Positions 34,110 to 44,940 of a stretch of DNA of 64,000 nt are shown one piece after another. How positions within the stretch are numbered: position 1 is the stretch's first letter; every line of letters starts with the position of its first letter. The DNA comes from Posidonia oceanica (Eukaryota > Streptophyta > Magnoliopsida > Alismatales > Posidoniaceae). The translations under genes and the position numbers were made by a program. The notes under the pieces were generated by a model. The model was given only the letters and a program-made list of their open reading frames with translations. It did no database searches and had not been told where the DNA came from. Where the stretch lies: assembly GCA_037176725.1 (NCBI GenBank), contig JAZBRS010000029.1:43100001-43164000 (forward strand), written 5' to 3'.

Positions 34110-34882
34110 TGTAGCGATCCCGATCGGAATCAGGCTCGCTATTTAGCGGCGATTGGATCCGAGGAAGAGGCTCGACTCGAAAACACTTGAAATCGAGGAG
34201 AAAAGAGAAAGATAAGACAAATCAGAGTCGCCACCATGTCTATTAACGGGAGACAAGGAAAACCAGGGAAATGCGTGAATTAACACGCAAAACCAAGCAA
34301 GTAATGCAAAGCAAAGCAATGCAAAAGAAGACAAATGCAAATGCATGCAAAAGAGATGACTCTAGCCTAGGATAAGGGCAGTATGGTCATCGCGGGCCAA
34401 AAGACAGGGCAAGGACTCCTGTTACGTGCGGGGAAGGTGTTAGGCACCCCCGACACGCCCGAGAATCGGTCTTTCTAGGCTTACGCTCGCATACGCAAGG
34501 AAATGCAGGATTGAATGCCTATGTGCCTATGAATGCCTAAATGAATGCTCAAGGTGTGCTCTAAGTGGAGAGATGCAGGGCCAGGAAGTAAACGTGCTGT
34601 CTAAGTGCTCAACTACGCTGTCTGTGTTCCGAACCGGGCGAAACCGGGCTCGTGAGAACTCCAGGCAGTAAGCATCACAGCCCTATATGCAAATGCAAGC
34701 GAAAAAGCAAAACAACGGCAAAACCATGCAAAGCGATTGACATGCAAGAGAAAACGACGTAAAACACGCAAAACGAGGCGAAAAACAAGAAAGCGTGCAA
34801 AACGGTGCAAAAAGACAAGATCGGCACGTAAAACGGGCGAGAAGGCAAGGCGGCACGCAAATCGGTACAAAAGGCGATGACG

Positions 34883-34990
34883 GGCACGCAAAACTGTGCC
34901 AAAAACAGGGCGAGCGTGCAAAGCGACGCGAAAGACAAAGCAGGCACGCAAAACGGTGCCAAAACAGGAACGGGCACGCAAAACGGTGCC
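34883..34990 (-). repeat. Small hairpin repeats GGCAC-8 nt-GTGCC in the E4 LTR
   Basis: Stems at 34883-34900, 34943-34960 and 34973-34990 pair GGCAC with GTGCC around GCAAAACG-like loops. A neighbouring copy (about 34913-34929) has GCGT paired with ACGC around the same loop. Copies recur in the 5' LTR and in E6 (about 61247 and 61276). Confidence 0.6.
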
Positions 34991-36745
34991 AAAACTACGA
35001 GATAAAACCTTGGAAAAGCCGCGCGAATGCAAATGCAAGGAAAAGATTAGAAGCAGTAAAAGGAGAAGTAGAACAGCGCATATGTGAGAACAGGCGCTGT
35101 CCGGGACCACACAGAGTAGGTGTGAAGACCAACAAAGGGGAGAGTGAGCAAACGGGGGGATTACCACCTCTTTTGCGACCATTTCCCACTAAACTGTTCC
35201 ACGGTGTGTCTCGCACGCTGCCCAAAGCTCGCGATGCAATCGGATCGTGGAAAAGGGGGAAGAAAGTTACATTAAGTGGTAAATCCAGGGAAAACTTAAC
35301 ACAAAACACATGGAGAAACGCGAAACGGGGATCTGAGTTGCTAAGCAGAAAGGGGAGGTCCTATTCTACATGCTCAAAGAGACAGAAATCGAAAACGAGG
35401 AAAACTATGCAACTGGAATGCAAATGAATGCAATGCAAGGGTTCAGGAGGACATACCTGGAAATCCGGGAGCCTGATCTGAGATCTGCTTGGTCCATGCT
35501 AAAGAGCGCTTCGCTGCGGTCGCCTGGGCAGCTTATCTGAGAAGATCCAACGGCCGGATCGGAAGATATCGCAGCTTCAAGGCAGGAGGGCCAGAATAGG
35601 AGAGAAGAACATATCTAAGTGTTCAGGAGGTCCTAGGGGTGTGCAAAAGGTCCTCCCAAGTGAAGGGGAGCTAGAAGTGCTTAGTGTGTGCAGAGAGATG
35701 CGAAAATGCAAAGCTAAATGGATGCAGAATGCATGCAAAAGCAAGAAGAAACAAGGGGAACAAACTTGGAAAAGACAGGAGTTCAAAAGCATTTTTGAAA
35801 AAGCAAAGGGGCTAAAATGCAAATTTTCACAAAAGATGGGGTCCACAAAGGAGGGTTTTGAAAACAGGAGAGGGCAGAGGGTTATTTTGCAAAAGACTGG
35901 GCTCAGGAAGCTAATTTGAAAAGAGGGTATGCATTGGAAGAAGTTTTGAAAACAAAAAGAAATTAGAGTGCAATTTTGGAAAAAACTGGGGTCTAAAGTG
36001 TAAATTTTCCAGAAAACAGGGTCCTGGGGAGTCTGGGAATGCAAGTGGAGGGTCTACATGCAACTTTGTAAGCATAGGAGCTAAGATGCAACTTTAGGGG
36101 CAAAACAGTCTTTTTTACATGGTTTTTAAAAGATGCAAGGACCTATGTGTGATTTTTGAATCATGCAGGGGTCAAATATGCAATTTTGTTTGGTAAATAT
36201 GCTCTGAAAACACTGATAAAGGACTGATGTGTAATTTCTGAAAAAAACAGGGGCCAAAATGCAATGCAATAAGCAAAAATGCATGCAAATGGTTACTGTC
36301 CATTTAAAATGGACCTAAATGCAAATGCCAGAAAACAGAGGGAAGAAAATGCAATACAACAAGCAAAAATAAAAAATAAAACCTAAGTTTCTACAGTGCA
36401 TGGACCTATATGCAAAATCAAAAACATGCGGGGATGCAGAATGCAATTTCATATGGTAAACTATATGCAATTAAATGAACTGATTTACTGCAGGACCTAA
36501 GTGCAAAAAACGAAAACAGAGGGGCTAAAATGCAAAATAATACAACAGCACAGCACAGTAACAGGACTAGATTGCAAATACAGAAAAGCAGAGATAAAAG
36601 CAGCAATTTAGCATGGTTTTTAATTAAAAACTAAGCATATTAAATGGACAGAGGACTGAAACGCAAAAATTAAAAAAGTTAAGGCAAACATGCAATATCT
36701 GCATAGAAATCTTATAACTAAGAAAATAAATACACAGTGATTTGC

Positions 36746-36781
36746 CGGCGGTGGCTGGCACTGTAGCAGTGAGCCACCGGC
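36746..36781. repeat. Inverted repeat at the AT-rich/GC-rich junction of the E4 LTR
   Basis: CGGTGGCT, two bases, CACTG, TAG, CAGTG, A, GCCACCGG: arms pair with few interruptions. It lies at the same junction as the palindrome in E1; the 5' LTR copy is at 58871-58906 and a degenerate relative in E6 near 63046-63090. Confidence 0.6.
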
Positions 36782-39709
36782 GCTCACCACCGCCGACACA
36801 GGGGGCTTGGGGAGGCGCGATATGGCGGAGGACGTAGCCGGCGACCGTGCGGAGCTCTGGGAATCGTCGGGAGTCCGTTCTGCTAGGCGGAGCATCCGGA
36901 GATCAGGGGACCGGCGCCGGAGAAGACGGGAAGACCGGCGAGCTGCAGAAGCATCTGGAGGGCTTGGAAGCTGACTCTGATCGGCGGGGAAGCAGCAGGA
37001 GGAGGAGAGAGAGCGGGGAAGGTAAGAAAATACCTGCGTCCGTGTCTGGAGCGTCCTCCCGACCTCAGCAGTGTCGGAGCTGGTCGACGGCGTCTGTCCG
37101 ATCGCTGCGGGCGCTGTCCGCTGCTCACGAGGGCTGGAGTCACCTCAGAACGGTCCTCCGGAGCTTCCCAGATGATCAGACACGAGCTGTGCAGACCGGA
37201 GAGAGATTCGACAGGTCGTAGGTTCAGAGTGGCAGCCGGTGGCCAGGGGGAGTGTTTGCTGCTCCTCAGGCTGGATGGGATCCTCCGGGGGATTGCTGGA
37301 GGTCCGGGGAACGGTTCTGGATTGTTGGATTGGGCTTCTGGAGAGCGTGGAGAAGATTTGGAGGTTGGGTCGGTTTCTGATCAGTGGAGAAGGCAAGTGT
37401 TTGTTGTGTTGTTCTCGGCCTGTGGTGAGGGAGAGGGCTGGAGGTCTGGTGCTCTGGAAAGGTGGATGTTAGGCGAGTAACTTAGGAAGATTTGGGGAGA
37501 AATGGAGTTCAGTGGTGGTGGGAATTCCGAAATGGGTTGGAGTTGGCTTCTATTGGTGCTCTGCGGTGGATTCAGGTGAACTGGGGTGGTTCTGAGGGGT
37601 GGAATGGCCGGGAAATGGCGGGAGGGGATTGCTGGTTTCCTGGGTGAACTTGGGGGATCAAAATGGAAGGGAATTCGAGGCTGGAACAGGCTGGTTTCAG
37701 AGGAGAAAGAAGGGGAAGTTCTACTGAAAATCAGAGGGAGAAGAAAGGGGGTTTGCTTGGGAAATCTCTGGATTTCTCAGCTCTCTCTCTCGGACGGCGA
37801 AAAAAGGCGATGAAGGGGGTCGAATGGCTGGCTTTTATCAGGAGGAGGGGACTGCTGGGCGTGAGCTGGTGGTTTGAATTCCACCGGCGGCACTGCAGCA
37901 GAAACGACGGGCGTCGGCGAGGCGGCTGGCATTCAATGCCTCCCGGAAATGGTGCTGAGAGAAGAGAGGAGCGGCGAGCTCTGTAGGTGATCTGATGGAG
38001 AGGGAGAGCTTGAAAATTAAAAAGGAGAGGGAGCCCTGTAGCTGGCCGCTCGCAGGAGAGAAGCTGAGGAAAAAAAATGCAGAAGGTGGGGAAGAAGGAG
38101 GCCGGACTGTGGGCCGAAGGAAAAAGAAATAAAAGAAAAAAGAAAAACGGGCTGGATTGGGCCTAGTAAGGAAAGGAAAGAAAGAAAAAGAGAAGTAAGA
38201 AAGAAGAGAGGGTAGAATGGAAAAAATAAAATTAGTAAAAAGGAACTAAAAATAAATAAAAATACTAGAAAGGTTGTGATGTGAATTAGGGTTTTAATTA
38301 AATTTTTTAATGGCCATTTTGGGTTGATTAATGTGTTTTGGGCTTGATTAGGGTTTTAGGGTTTTGGTTTTGCTTTTAATTAGTTTTCACTTGATTAAAT
38401 GTTTGTTAAACATTTTTTAAATTGTTTTAAAAATTGTGTTTCCCTTGTTGGACACTTAGGATATTGATTAGGATTTTTTAGGATTTATTTTCGTATTAAT
38501 CAAGGTTGTTTTCAGGTTTTTAAGTTTTAGTCTCCTTAGGGTTTTTTCTTTCTTAAGTCTTTTAAATTATGCTTTGATTTTTACTTGTTGATTTTTCTTG
38601 AAGTTTTTAGTTAGATTTTTCTGGTTTGATGGGGTGTTTTTAAATCCTTTAAATGTGTTTTTCTTTTCCTTTTAATTAAGTTTTTAATTTTTTTTTTCCT
38701 TAGGTTTGTTAGGTTAAGTCTCTTTGTTTCTTTAATTACTTGTTTTAGTGTTTGTTTTTTAATTCTTCTTTTTAGGGTTTGTTTTTTAATTCTTTTGATG
38801 GGGTTTTTACTTTTGGTAGGTTTTGGTTTTATTTTAGTTTTTTCCTTGATTTTTCAGTGTTTTCTTTAGATTTGTTTTGCATTTTTTAGCTTACATGCTT
38901 GGTTTTCCTTTTAGTTTGATTTAGTTAAGTTTAGGTTTTTAATTGCTTGTTTAATGTTTTTTTAATTGTTTTTCTTACGGTTCTGATTTGTTTCTTTTAT
39001 GTTTTGGGGTTTTATAGATTTTTAGGGGTTTTTATGGATTTTTGCAAGAGAAGGCAAAGGAAAAGAGAAGGAAGAAGGAAAAGGGAAAAAGAGGGAAATA
39101 AAAGGAAAAGAGATAGGTTGGAGAGAAATGATTTTTAAAATTCAGGAAAAAGGCTAAAAATAAAGTAAAAATAGGAATAAGGTAGAGAAGGGATAGAAGT
39201 ACAAAGGGGGCCCACAGCCAGGCCAGAAAAAGGGCAAAAAGGGGATGAAAAGAGAGATGATAATCAAGAGAGAGAGAGGAGAGAGAAAATGATAATTTGG
39301 ATGAAAGGGGGTCTTAAGGGTCTTGGAATGGGGTGAAAATTGGTGAGTGGGTAGTCTAGGGTTTGAGGTGTTGGTCCTGAAGTTTTGGTTTGATTCTAAG
39401 AAGGTTTTGGAGGGGTTTTAAGGTGTAGAAAAAGGGGAGTTTTGCCTAGGTTTTCTAGGGTTTTTGGGAATGGTCTAGGTTTGGAAATTTCTGGGTTCTT
39501 GGGTAGGCTTGTTAAGTGGGTGTTGGTGCATTTTCCTTTGGGTTTTGGTTAGGTTTTGAGCTTAGGAAGAGGGGTAAAGGCTTAGGTCAAGATGGGCTGA
39601 TTTTGGAGGGTAAAGAAGAGGATTAGGGTTTGGTTTTGGGTTAGGTTTGAGTCCAGCAATCACCAGGAGGGCCCCAAGGATCCAAGCCTGTCAAGATGGG
39701 GTGTCAACA

Positions 39710-39726
39710 GATGCCCCTCCCTGAGC
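39710..39726 (-). other. E4 polypurine tract
   Basis: On the minus strand GCTCAGGGAGGGGCATC directly abuts the LTR start. This is the expected plus-strand primer and fixes the inner edge of the 3' LTR. Confidence 0.85.
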
Positions 39727-40257
39727 AAGGTCAAGCGGAGCGAGGCCGCTGCTCAGGGTTGACAAGACACCCCATCTGACCGACGGGAGCAGCGGGTTGC
39801 TATGGGCGTGAGCTACTTATTCGGCGAATGCACCGAAGATCGTAGCCCATTGCCGCAATGCAAGATGCTAGGTGCAGATGGATGATGCTAAGTGCGATGC
39901 ATGCTAATGCAAATGCAATGCAAGAAGTTAGCATAAAAGTTAGTGCAGCTAGAATAGATGCTGATGCTGTGCAAGTGATGGTGATGATGTTAAAGTAATA
40001 TGCAGTGCTAGCTGAGGAAGTGCTAAGATGATGCAAGAGGAATGATAAAAAGGCGCGATGTGGCGCGAGGATCTGGCAGGGAGGCCAGACTTGCGCGACA
40101 AAAGCGAGGGAAAAACAGGGTGCAGCCTGTCCCCGCCCGGGGAGCAAGCTAGCAGAAAAGAAAAAAGGGTGCGAGGGGAGAGAGGCCAACTCTCCTACCG
40201 CAAAAAAGGGGTTTGCGTGACTTTGCCTTCCTGGGACAAGGCCATGCCGAAAAAGGT

Positions 40258-41310
40258 GATAAGGTGACGGGCTTATCGTCCGGATAGTTTACGGTCCTAT
40301 CAACCGGGAGTGATAGTTTAGGTTATCAGCCTGGAATGACAGTTTACGGTCCTGTCAACCGGAAGCAGTTGTGAGTGATAGTTACTGGATATCAGCTGTA
40401 TAACATGGTTGTGTGGGATAGTTTACAGTCCTATCAACTGGCGGATAGTTTACAGACCTATCAACTGGCAGATAGTTTACAGACCTATCAACTGGAAGCC
40501 ACAAACCATGAGTGATAGTTACTGGATATCAGCCGTATAACGCAAATGCCGGATAGTTTACAGTCTATCAACTGGAGCGACAGTTTACGGTCCTGTCAAC
40601 CGGCGGATAGTTTACAGACCTATCAACTGGAGGATAGTTTACAGTCCTATCAACTGGAAACGGCATTGCGAGGGACAGTTACTGGATGTCAGCCGTATAA
40701 CATGATTGCACGTGATAGTTTACAGTCCTATCAACTGGCGGATAGTTTACAGACCTATCAACTGGCGGATAGTTTACAGACCTATCAACTGGAAACGCGC
40801 AATGATGAGGGATAGTTACTGGATATCAGCCGTATAATGCAATTGCTAGTGATAGTTTAGGATATCAGCCTAGCGATAGTTTACAGTCCTATCAACTGGT
40901 GGATAGTTTACAGACCTATCAACTGGAGGATAGTTTACAGACCTATCAACTGGAGGATAGTTTACAGACCTATCAACTGGAAACCGCAATTGCAAGGGAC
41001 AGTTACTGGATGTCAGTCGTATAACACAACTATGGGCCAACCATGGATCGGCCCAGATGATAGTTTAGGTTATCAGCCTGAGAGCAGATAGTTTAGGATA
41101 TCAGCCTAAGCAGATAGTTTAGGATATCAACCTGAGAGTGCTTGATTGTTGATAGTTTAGGATATCAGCCTGAGAGTGCTTGATTGTTGATAGTTTAGGA
41201 TATCAGCCTGAGAGTGCTTGATTGTTTGATAGTTTCGGATATCAGCCTAGAATGTGATTGATTGTTTGATAGTTTCGGATATCAGCCTAGAATGCTTGAT
41301 TGCTGATAAG
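40258..41310 (-). repeat. E4 array A: 27-bp and related interleaved-dyad modules
   Basis: The main unit on the plus strand is GATAG-TTTA-CAG-AC-CTATC-AA-CTG plus two or three bases, 27 in all, sometimes in direct runs (for example 40440-40500 and 40880-40980). Variants change both members of each pair: GACAG with CTGTC (40336 and 40583), CGG with CCG, GATA with TATC or GACA with TGTC around GTTACTGGA. The right end consists of about 38-bp units with GATAGTTTAGGATATCAGCC. The modules sit 0.5-1.6 kb upstream of the polypurine tract in the sense direction. Confidence 0.85.
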
Positions 41311-42035
41311 AGGGGACGAGATCATGATGAGAACTACTGCTAAAGAGAGGATGAGATCATGATGAGAATTACTGCTAAAGAGGGGGTGAGATTATGATGA
41401 GAACTATTGCTAAAGAGGGGGTGAGATCATGATGAGAATTATTGCTAAAGAGGGGATGAGATCATGATGAGAACTACTGTTAAAGAGGGGATGAGATCAT
41501 GAGGAGAACTACTGCTAAAGAGGGGGTGAGGTAATGATGAGATAAAGAGGGGGATGAGGTAATGATGAGAATTATTGCTAAAGAGGGGATGAGATCATGA
41601 TGAGAACTACTGCTAAAGAGGGGGTGAGATCATGATGAGAATTATTGCTAAAGAGGGGGATGAGGTAATGATGAGAATTACTGTTAAAGAGGGGATGAGA
41701 TCATGATGAGAACTACTGCTAAAGAGGGGGTGAGATCATGATGAGAATTATTGCTAAAGAGGGGGATGAGGTAATGATGAGAATTACTGTTAAAGAGGGG
41801 ATGAGATCATGATGAGAATTATTGATTGATAAGATATCGGACTTATCGGCCGGCAAAGAGGGGGTGAGGTAATGATGAGATAAAGAAGGGGATGAGGTAA
41901 TGATGAGAATTATTGCTAAAGAGGGGATGAAATCATGATGAGAATTATTGATTGATAAGATATCGGACTTATCGACCGGCAAAGAGGGGGTGAGGTAATG
42001 ATGAGATAAAGAGGGGGATGAGGTAATGATGAGAA
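41311..42035 (-). repeat. E4 array B: about 35-bp tandem repeat
   Basis: Some 20 copies of a unit with GAGATCATGATGAGAACTAC followed by TGCTAAAGAGGGG, spaced about 35 bases apart, with variants (GGTAATGATGAGATAAAG). Two inserted modules GATAAGATATCGGACTTATC (about 41828 and 41950) interrupt it, each again with interleaved dyads. The 87-codon minus-strand ORF inside is repeat translation. Confidence 0.85.
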
Positions 42036-42109
42036 GAAATCATCCTATGACACCAGGAATATCATAGGGGAAAGAGTGGAAGAATGATACCAAGGGGCGA
42101 TCAAAAGAT

Positions 42110-42138
42110 GCCCCTGGTGTCGGGATGACACCAGGGGC
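42110..42138 (-). repeat. E4 hairpin with perfect 12-bp stem
   Basis: GCCCCTGGTGTC, loop GGGAT, GACACCAGGGGC. The E3 counterpart has GGTATC with GATACC, a compensated pair change. The left arm on the minus strand ends in AGGGGCATC, like the polypurine tract. Confidence 0.8.
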
Positions 42139-42176
42139 TGGCCAACGCGTCCTTGGCATCGAAAGCAGAGGGTGAT

Positions 42177-43045
42177 GACAAGATTGTCGTGCTTGTCAGA
42201 CGAGTAGTTTGGGGTACCAGCCCGCTAGGGACTCAGCTGAGGATGATCAGCTGAGGAGGATGACAGGTTGACGGACCTTTCGCCGAGCAGTTTGGGGTGC
42301 CAGCCCGCAGGGGACTCAGCTGGGGATGATCAGCTGAGGAGGATGACAGGTTGATGGACCTTTCGCCGAGCAGTTTGGGGTGCCAGCCCTGCAAGGGACT
42401 CAGCTGGGGATGATCAGCTGAGGAGGATGACAGGTTGACGGACCTTTCGTCGAGCAGTTTGGGGTGCCAGCCCGCTAGGGACTCAGCTGGGGATGATCAG
42501 CTGAGGAGGATGACAGGTTGACGGACCTTTCGCCGAGCAGTTTGGGGTGCCAGCCTGCAGGGGACTCAGCTGAGGAGGATGACAGGTTGACGGACCTTTC
42601 GCCAAGCAGTTTGGGGTGCCAGCCCGCTGGGGACTCAGCTGGGGATGATCAGCTGAGGAGGATGACAGGTTGACGGACCTTTTGCCGAGCAGTTTGGGGT
42701 GCCAGCCCGCTGGGGACTCAGCTGGGGATGATCAGCTGAGGAGGATGACAGGTTGACGGACCTTTCGCCGAGTAGTTTGGGGTGCCAGCCCACAGGGGAC
42801 TCAGCTGGGGATGATTAGCTGAGGAGGATGACAGGTTGACGGACCTTTCGCCGAGCAGTTTGGGGTGCCAGCCCGCTAGGGACTCAGCTGGGGATGATCA
42901 GCTGAGGAGGATGACAGGTTGACGGACCTTTCGCCGAGCAGTTTGGGGTGCCAGCCCGCTGGGGACTCAGCTGGGGATGATCAGCTGAGGAGGATGACAG
43001 GTTGACGGACCTTTCGCCGAGCAGTTTGGGGTGCCAGCCCGCAGG
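42177..43045 (-). repeat. E4 array C: 83-bp tandem repeat, about 10 copies
   Basis: Each unit holds CTCAGCTG, an 8-base loop GGGATGAT, CAGCTGAG (a perfect 8-bp stem), then GACAGGTTGACGGACC, then GCAGTTTGGGGTGCCAGCCC. One copy (about 42563) lacks the loop. The array is preceded by a variant module (42177-42223) with GACAA paired to TTGTC and CGT paired to ACG. Repeat-translation ORFs on the minus strand at 42884-43267 are ignored. Confidence 0.88.
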
Positions 43046-43356
43046 GGATGATGATCCAGCTGGGGGCGACCAGCTGGGGACGCCAGATGGCGTAGCTTGA
43101 CGACGCGGGTCCGCAGAGGCTCCGGACTCCAGATTGGGTGCTGAGGACTTTGCTGCGTTGTGATGTCTGCAAGTCTGGTTAGAGGGCCCAAGATGGTGAT
43201 GATAATGATATGCAATACAGCAAAGAATCTTGATGTGCAAGCAGAAAGCAGAAACAGTTTTTTTCATTGATAAAACTTGGTGAGTACAATGCCTGTGGCA
43301 GGCCAGAAATGTACAGCATAGTCTGAAAGAAGACCATATGATGGTTGCACAAGGGC
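43046..43356 (-). other. E4 spacer between array C and the accessory ORF
   Basis: Unique sequence after the last repeat unit. I see no ORF or motif beyond one more degenerate CCAGCTGGGG pair. Confidence 0.5.
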
Positions 43357-44691
43357 CTAGTCAACTCGGGCCTTCTTCGACTGCCGGGAGTCGGGAAACA
43401 AAGGGCCGCCTGGCAGAATTTCAGTGATAGGCCAGAGTTCTCGGACTTCAGCTTCATATTCTGGGGTGCATCCTACACCTCTCACAGCTGCAATGTCTGT
43501 AGATTGGACCCCATGCTGCATCAGACTAGCAAGCTTCTTGATTGGAGTAGTTGTGCTGAGAGGGTACATCTGTAGAAGCTGGGGCGCTGTACTGTCAATG
43601 AAGGCGCCCTGCCGGAAGCCGAACTGGCGCATGACCCTGATTGGATGGTACTCTACGCCTGCTGTGAAACCTGGAAGAATGATCAGCCGCATGTCACGCG
43701 CGCTGAAGAAGACAGTGAATGGCTCTGCTGCAGAGGGGACAATACGCCAGGTTATAGCGTCGTCAGTCAGTGCTGACAGCCTCTCGTATTCTTCTTTGAC
43801 GCTCTTTTCTGTCTTGGCACGGGTGCTGCTGCAGTAGGCTTCAAAGGCATGCACTTGAGGGCGCAAGAGGTTCGTCTCTAAGTGCGCGGTCAGCCAGACT
43901 TGTATGAGTGCTCCGCAACCGTGGAAGTGGCGGCAGCGATAAGAGATGCGGTCCAGCCCGCGATAGGTCTCTGCCAGGACAACTAGTGCCAGGTCTATGT
44001 GCTGGGTCACCACTGCTAATGCAATCTCTGCAACCTCGATGGCCACTGTCAGTCGGCCATGAGTAAAGATCAGTTCGCCCAGGAAGCGGATAACAAATCC
44101 TCGGAGCCACAGCTCATCTCCGAGTTCTGCGCGCTAGTTCAAGATATCATCGAAGGGCGCAAGGTGAAGCATAGGTTCAGGCCCACTGGTGCAGATTAGT
44201 TTCTGTTGGCAGGTTCGAGTGGGGAGCCCAGTTAGCTGGCTCAGGACCTTGAGATATCCATCTCGCCTCATGAAAACAGGCGGCCCCAGGATCTTGGAAA
44301 AGCCGCAGATCCGACGCACCTCTTCCAGTGTAGGTGTCAGCTCAGTCTTGTTGAAACGGAAGACATGATGCGCCGGCTTCCAGAATCTTGCAGCGGCACA
44401 CAGAAGGTGGCGGCTGACCTCCACATCAGCGGCCTTCAGCAGCTTAGTTGGTATGCCCCACAGGCGCAACTGTTCACAGTCTTGTAGAGTGAGCCTGCTG
44501 ATCCATTCTCGCAGGGCTTCCGAGCAGTGTGCAGGAGTTAGCAGAGTAGGAAAGCCCATTACGCTGATTGCAGAGGGACAGGCAGATGGCTGCAGAAGCT
44601 TGAAAGTACCTGCTATCAATAAACAGTCAGATCTCGCAGGCGTATATTCTTTGACAATAAACAGAAACTGAGGCTGATAAAGTAGTTCCAT
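43357..44691 (-). pseudogene. DUF7745-type accessory ORF of E4 (one in-frame stop)
   Basis: A 444-codon frame in the sense direction of the element, downstream of pol. Recognisable family blocks: LRLWGIPTKLL, EVSRHLLCAAARFWKP, VFRFNKTELTPTLEEVRRIC in the first half, then LAETYRGLDRISYRCRHFHG and a QVWLTAHLE segment. From memory this pattern belongs to plant proteins labelled DUF7745, often found with retrotransposons and resembling plant mobile domain proteins; I could not check it. The function is unknown. A TAG at 44134-44136 splits the frame, but both halves are in the same frame with no indel. The start may be the ATG at 44691 or the one before GFPTL (about 44562), which matches the fragment at 33363. 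A plus-strand ORF over the same DNA is a shadow. Confidence 0.75.
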
Positions 44692-44940
44692 ATGTATTCA
44701 GCAGTTGATAACAGAACATGGCAGTTAAGCATCAATAAACAAAGGGAATTGGCAGCAGTCCGGCGAATGCGGGGGCGAGGGCCGGCAGGAGATCTGGACC
44801 GGCGCAGCTTGAGTGTCGTCAATGCGCTCTGCTGGGGAGAAGTACTGCCTCAGGGCCTGAGCGTGTTGCAGAGCGGAGAGATTGATGGAAGAGGGAAGGA
44901 ATGAAAGAGGATGCTCGCATGCAGGATGCAAGTGCTGTGC
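44692..44940 (-). other. E4 segment upstream of the accessory ORF
   Basis: No convincing ORF. Short frames on both strands are not conserved elsewhere in the window. It could carry the leader or an intron of the accessory gene. Confidence 0.4.

Larger units (their letters stand above)
34110..39709 (-). repeat. E4 3' LTR, 5.6 kb, complete
   Basis: On the plus strand it runs from TGTAGCGATCCCGATCGG to GATGGGGTGTCAACA; in its own orientation it starts TGTTGACACCCC and ends CTACA. From the left: PBS-core copy (34224-34235), conserved block (34411-34450), hairpin-forming GCACGCAAAACGGTGCC repeats (about 34790-34990), TGCAA-rich tract (about 35700-36740), GC-rich tract (36745-38000), purine tract (38040-38260), T-rich section (38280-39040), a second purine-rich stretch (39030-39300) and a GGTTTTAGG-rich end. 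ORFs inside are not conserved or are compositional. Confidence 0.9.

Noticed and set aside
38280..39700. Telomere-like TTTAGGG or GGTTTTAGG words
   Set aside because: They are scattered and irregular, with no tandem run of the plant telomere unit; part of the LTR.
40258..43045. CRISPR-like direct repeats
   Set aside because: No unique spacers of constant length and no cas genes; they are retrotransposon 3' UTR tandem repeats in a plant genome.
43424..43837. 137-codon plus-strand ORF
   Set aside because: Shadow of the minus-strand DUF7745-type ORF.
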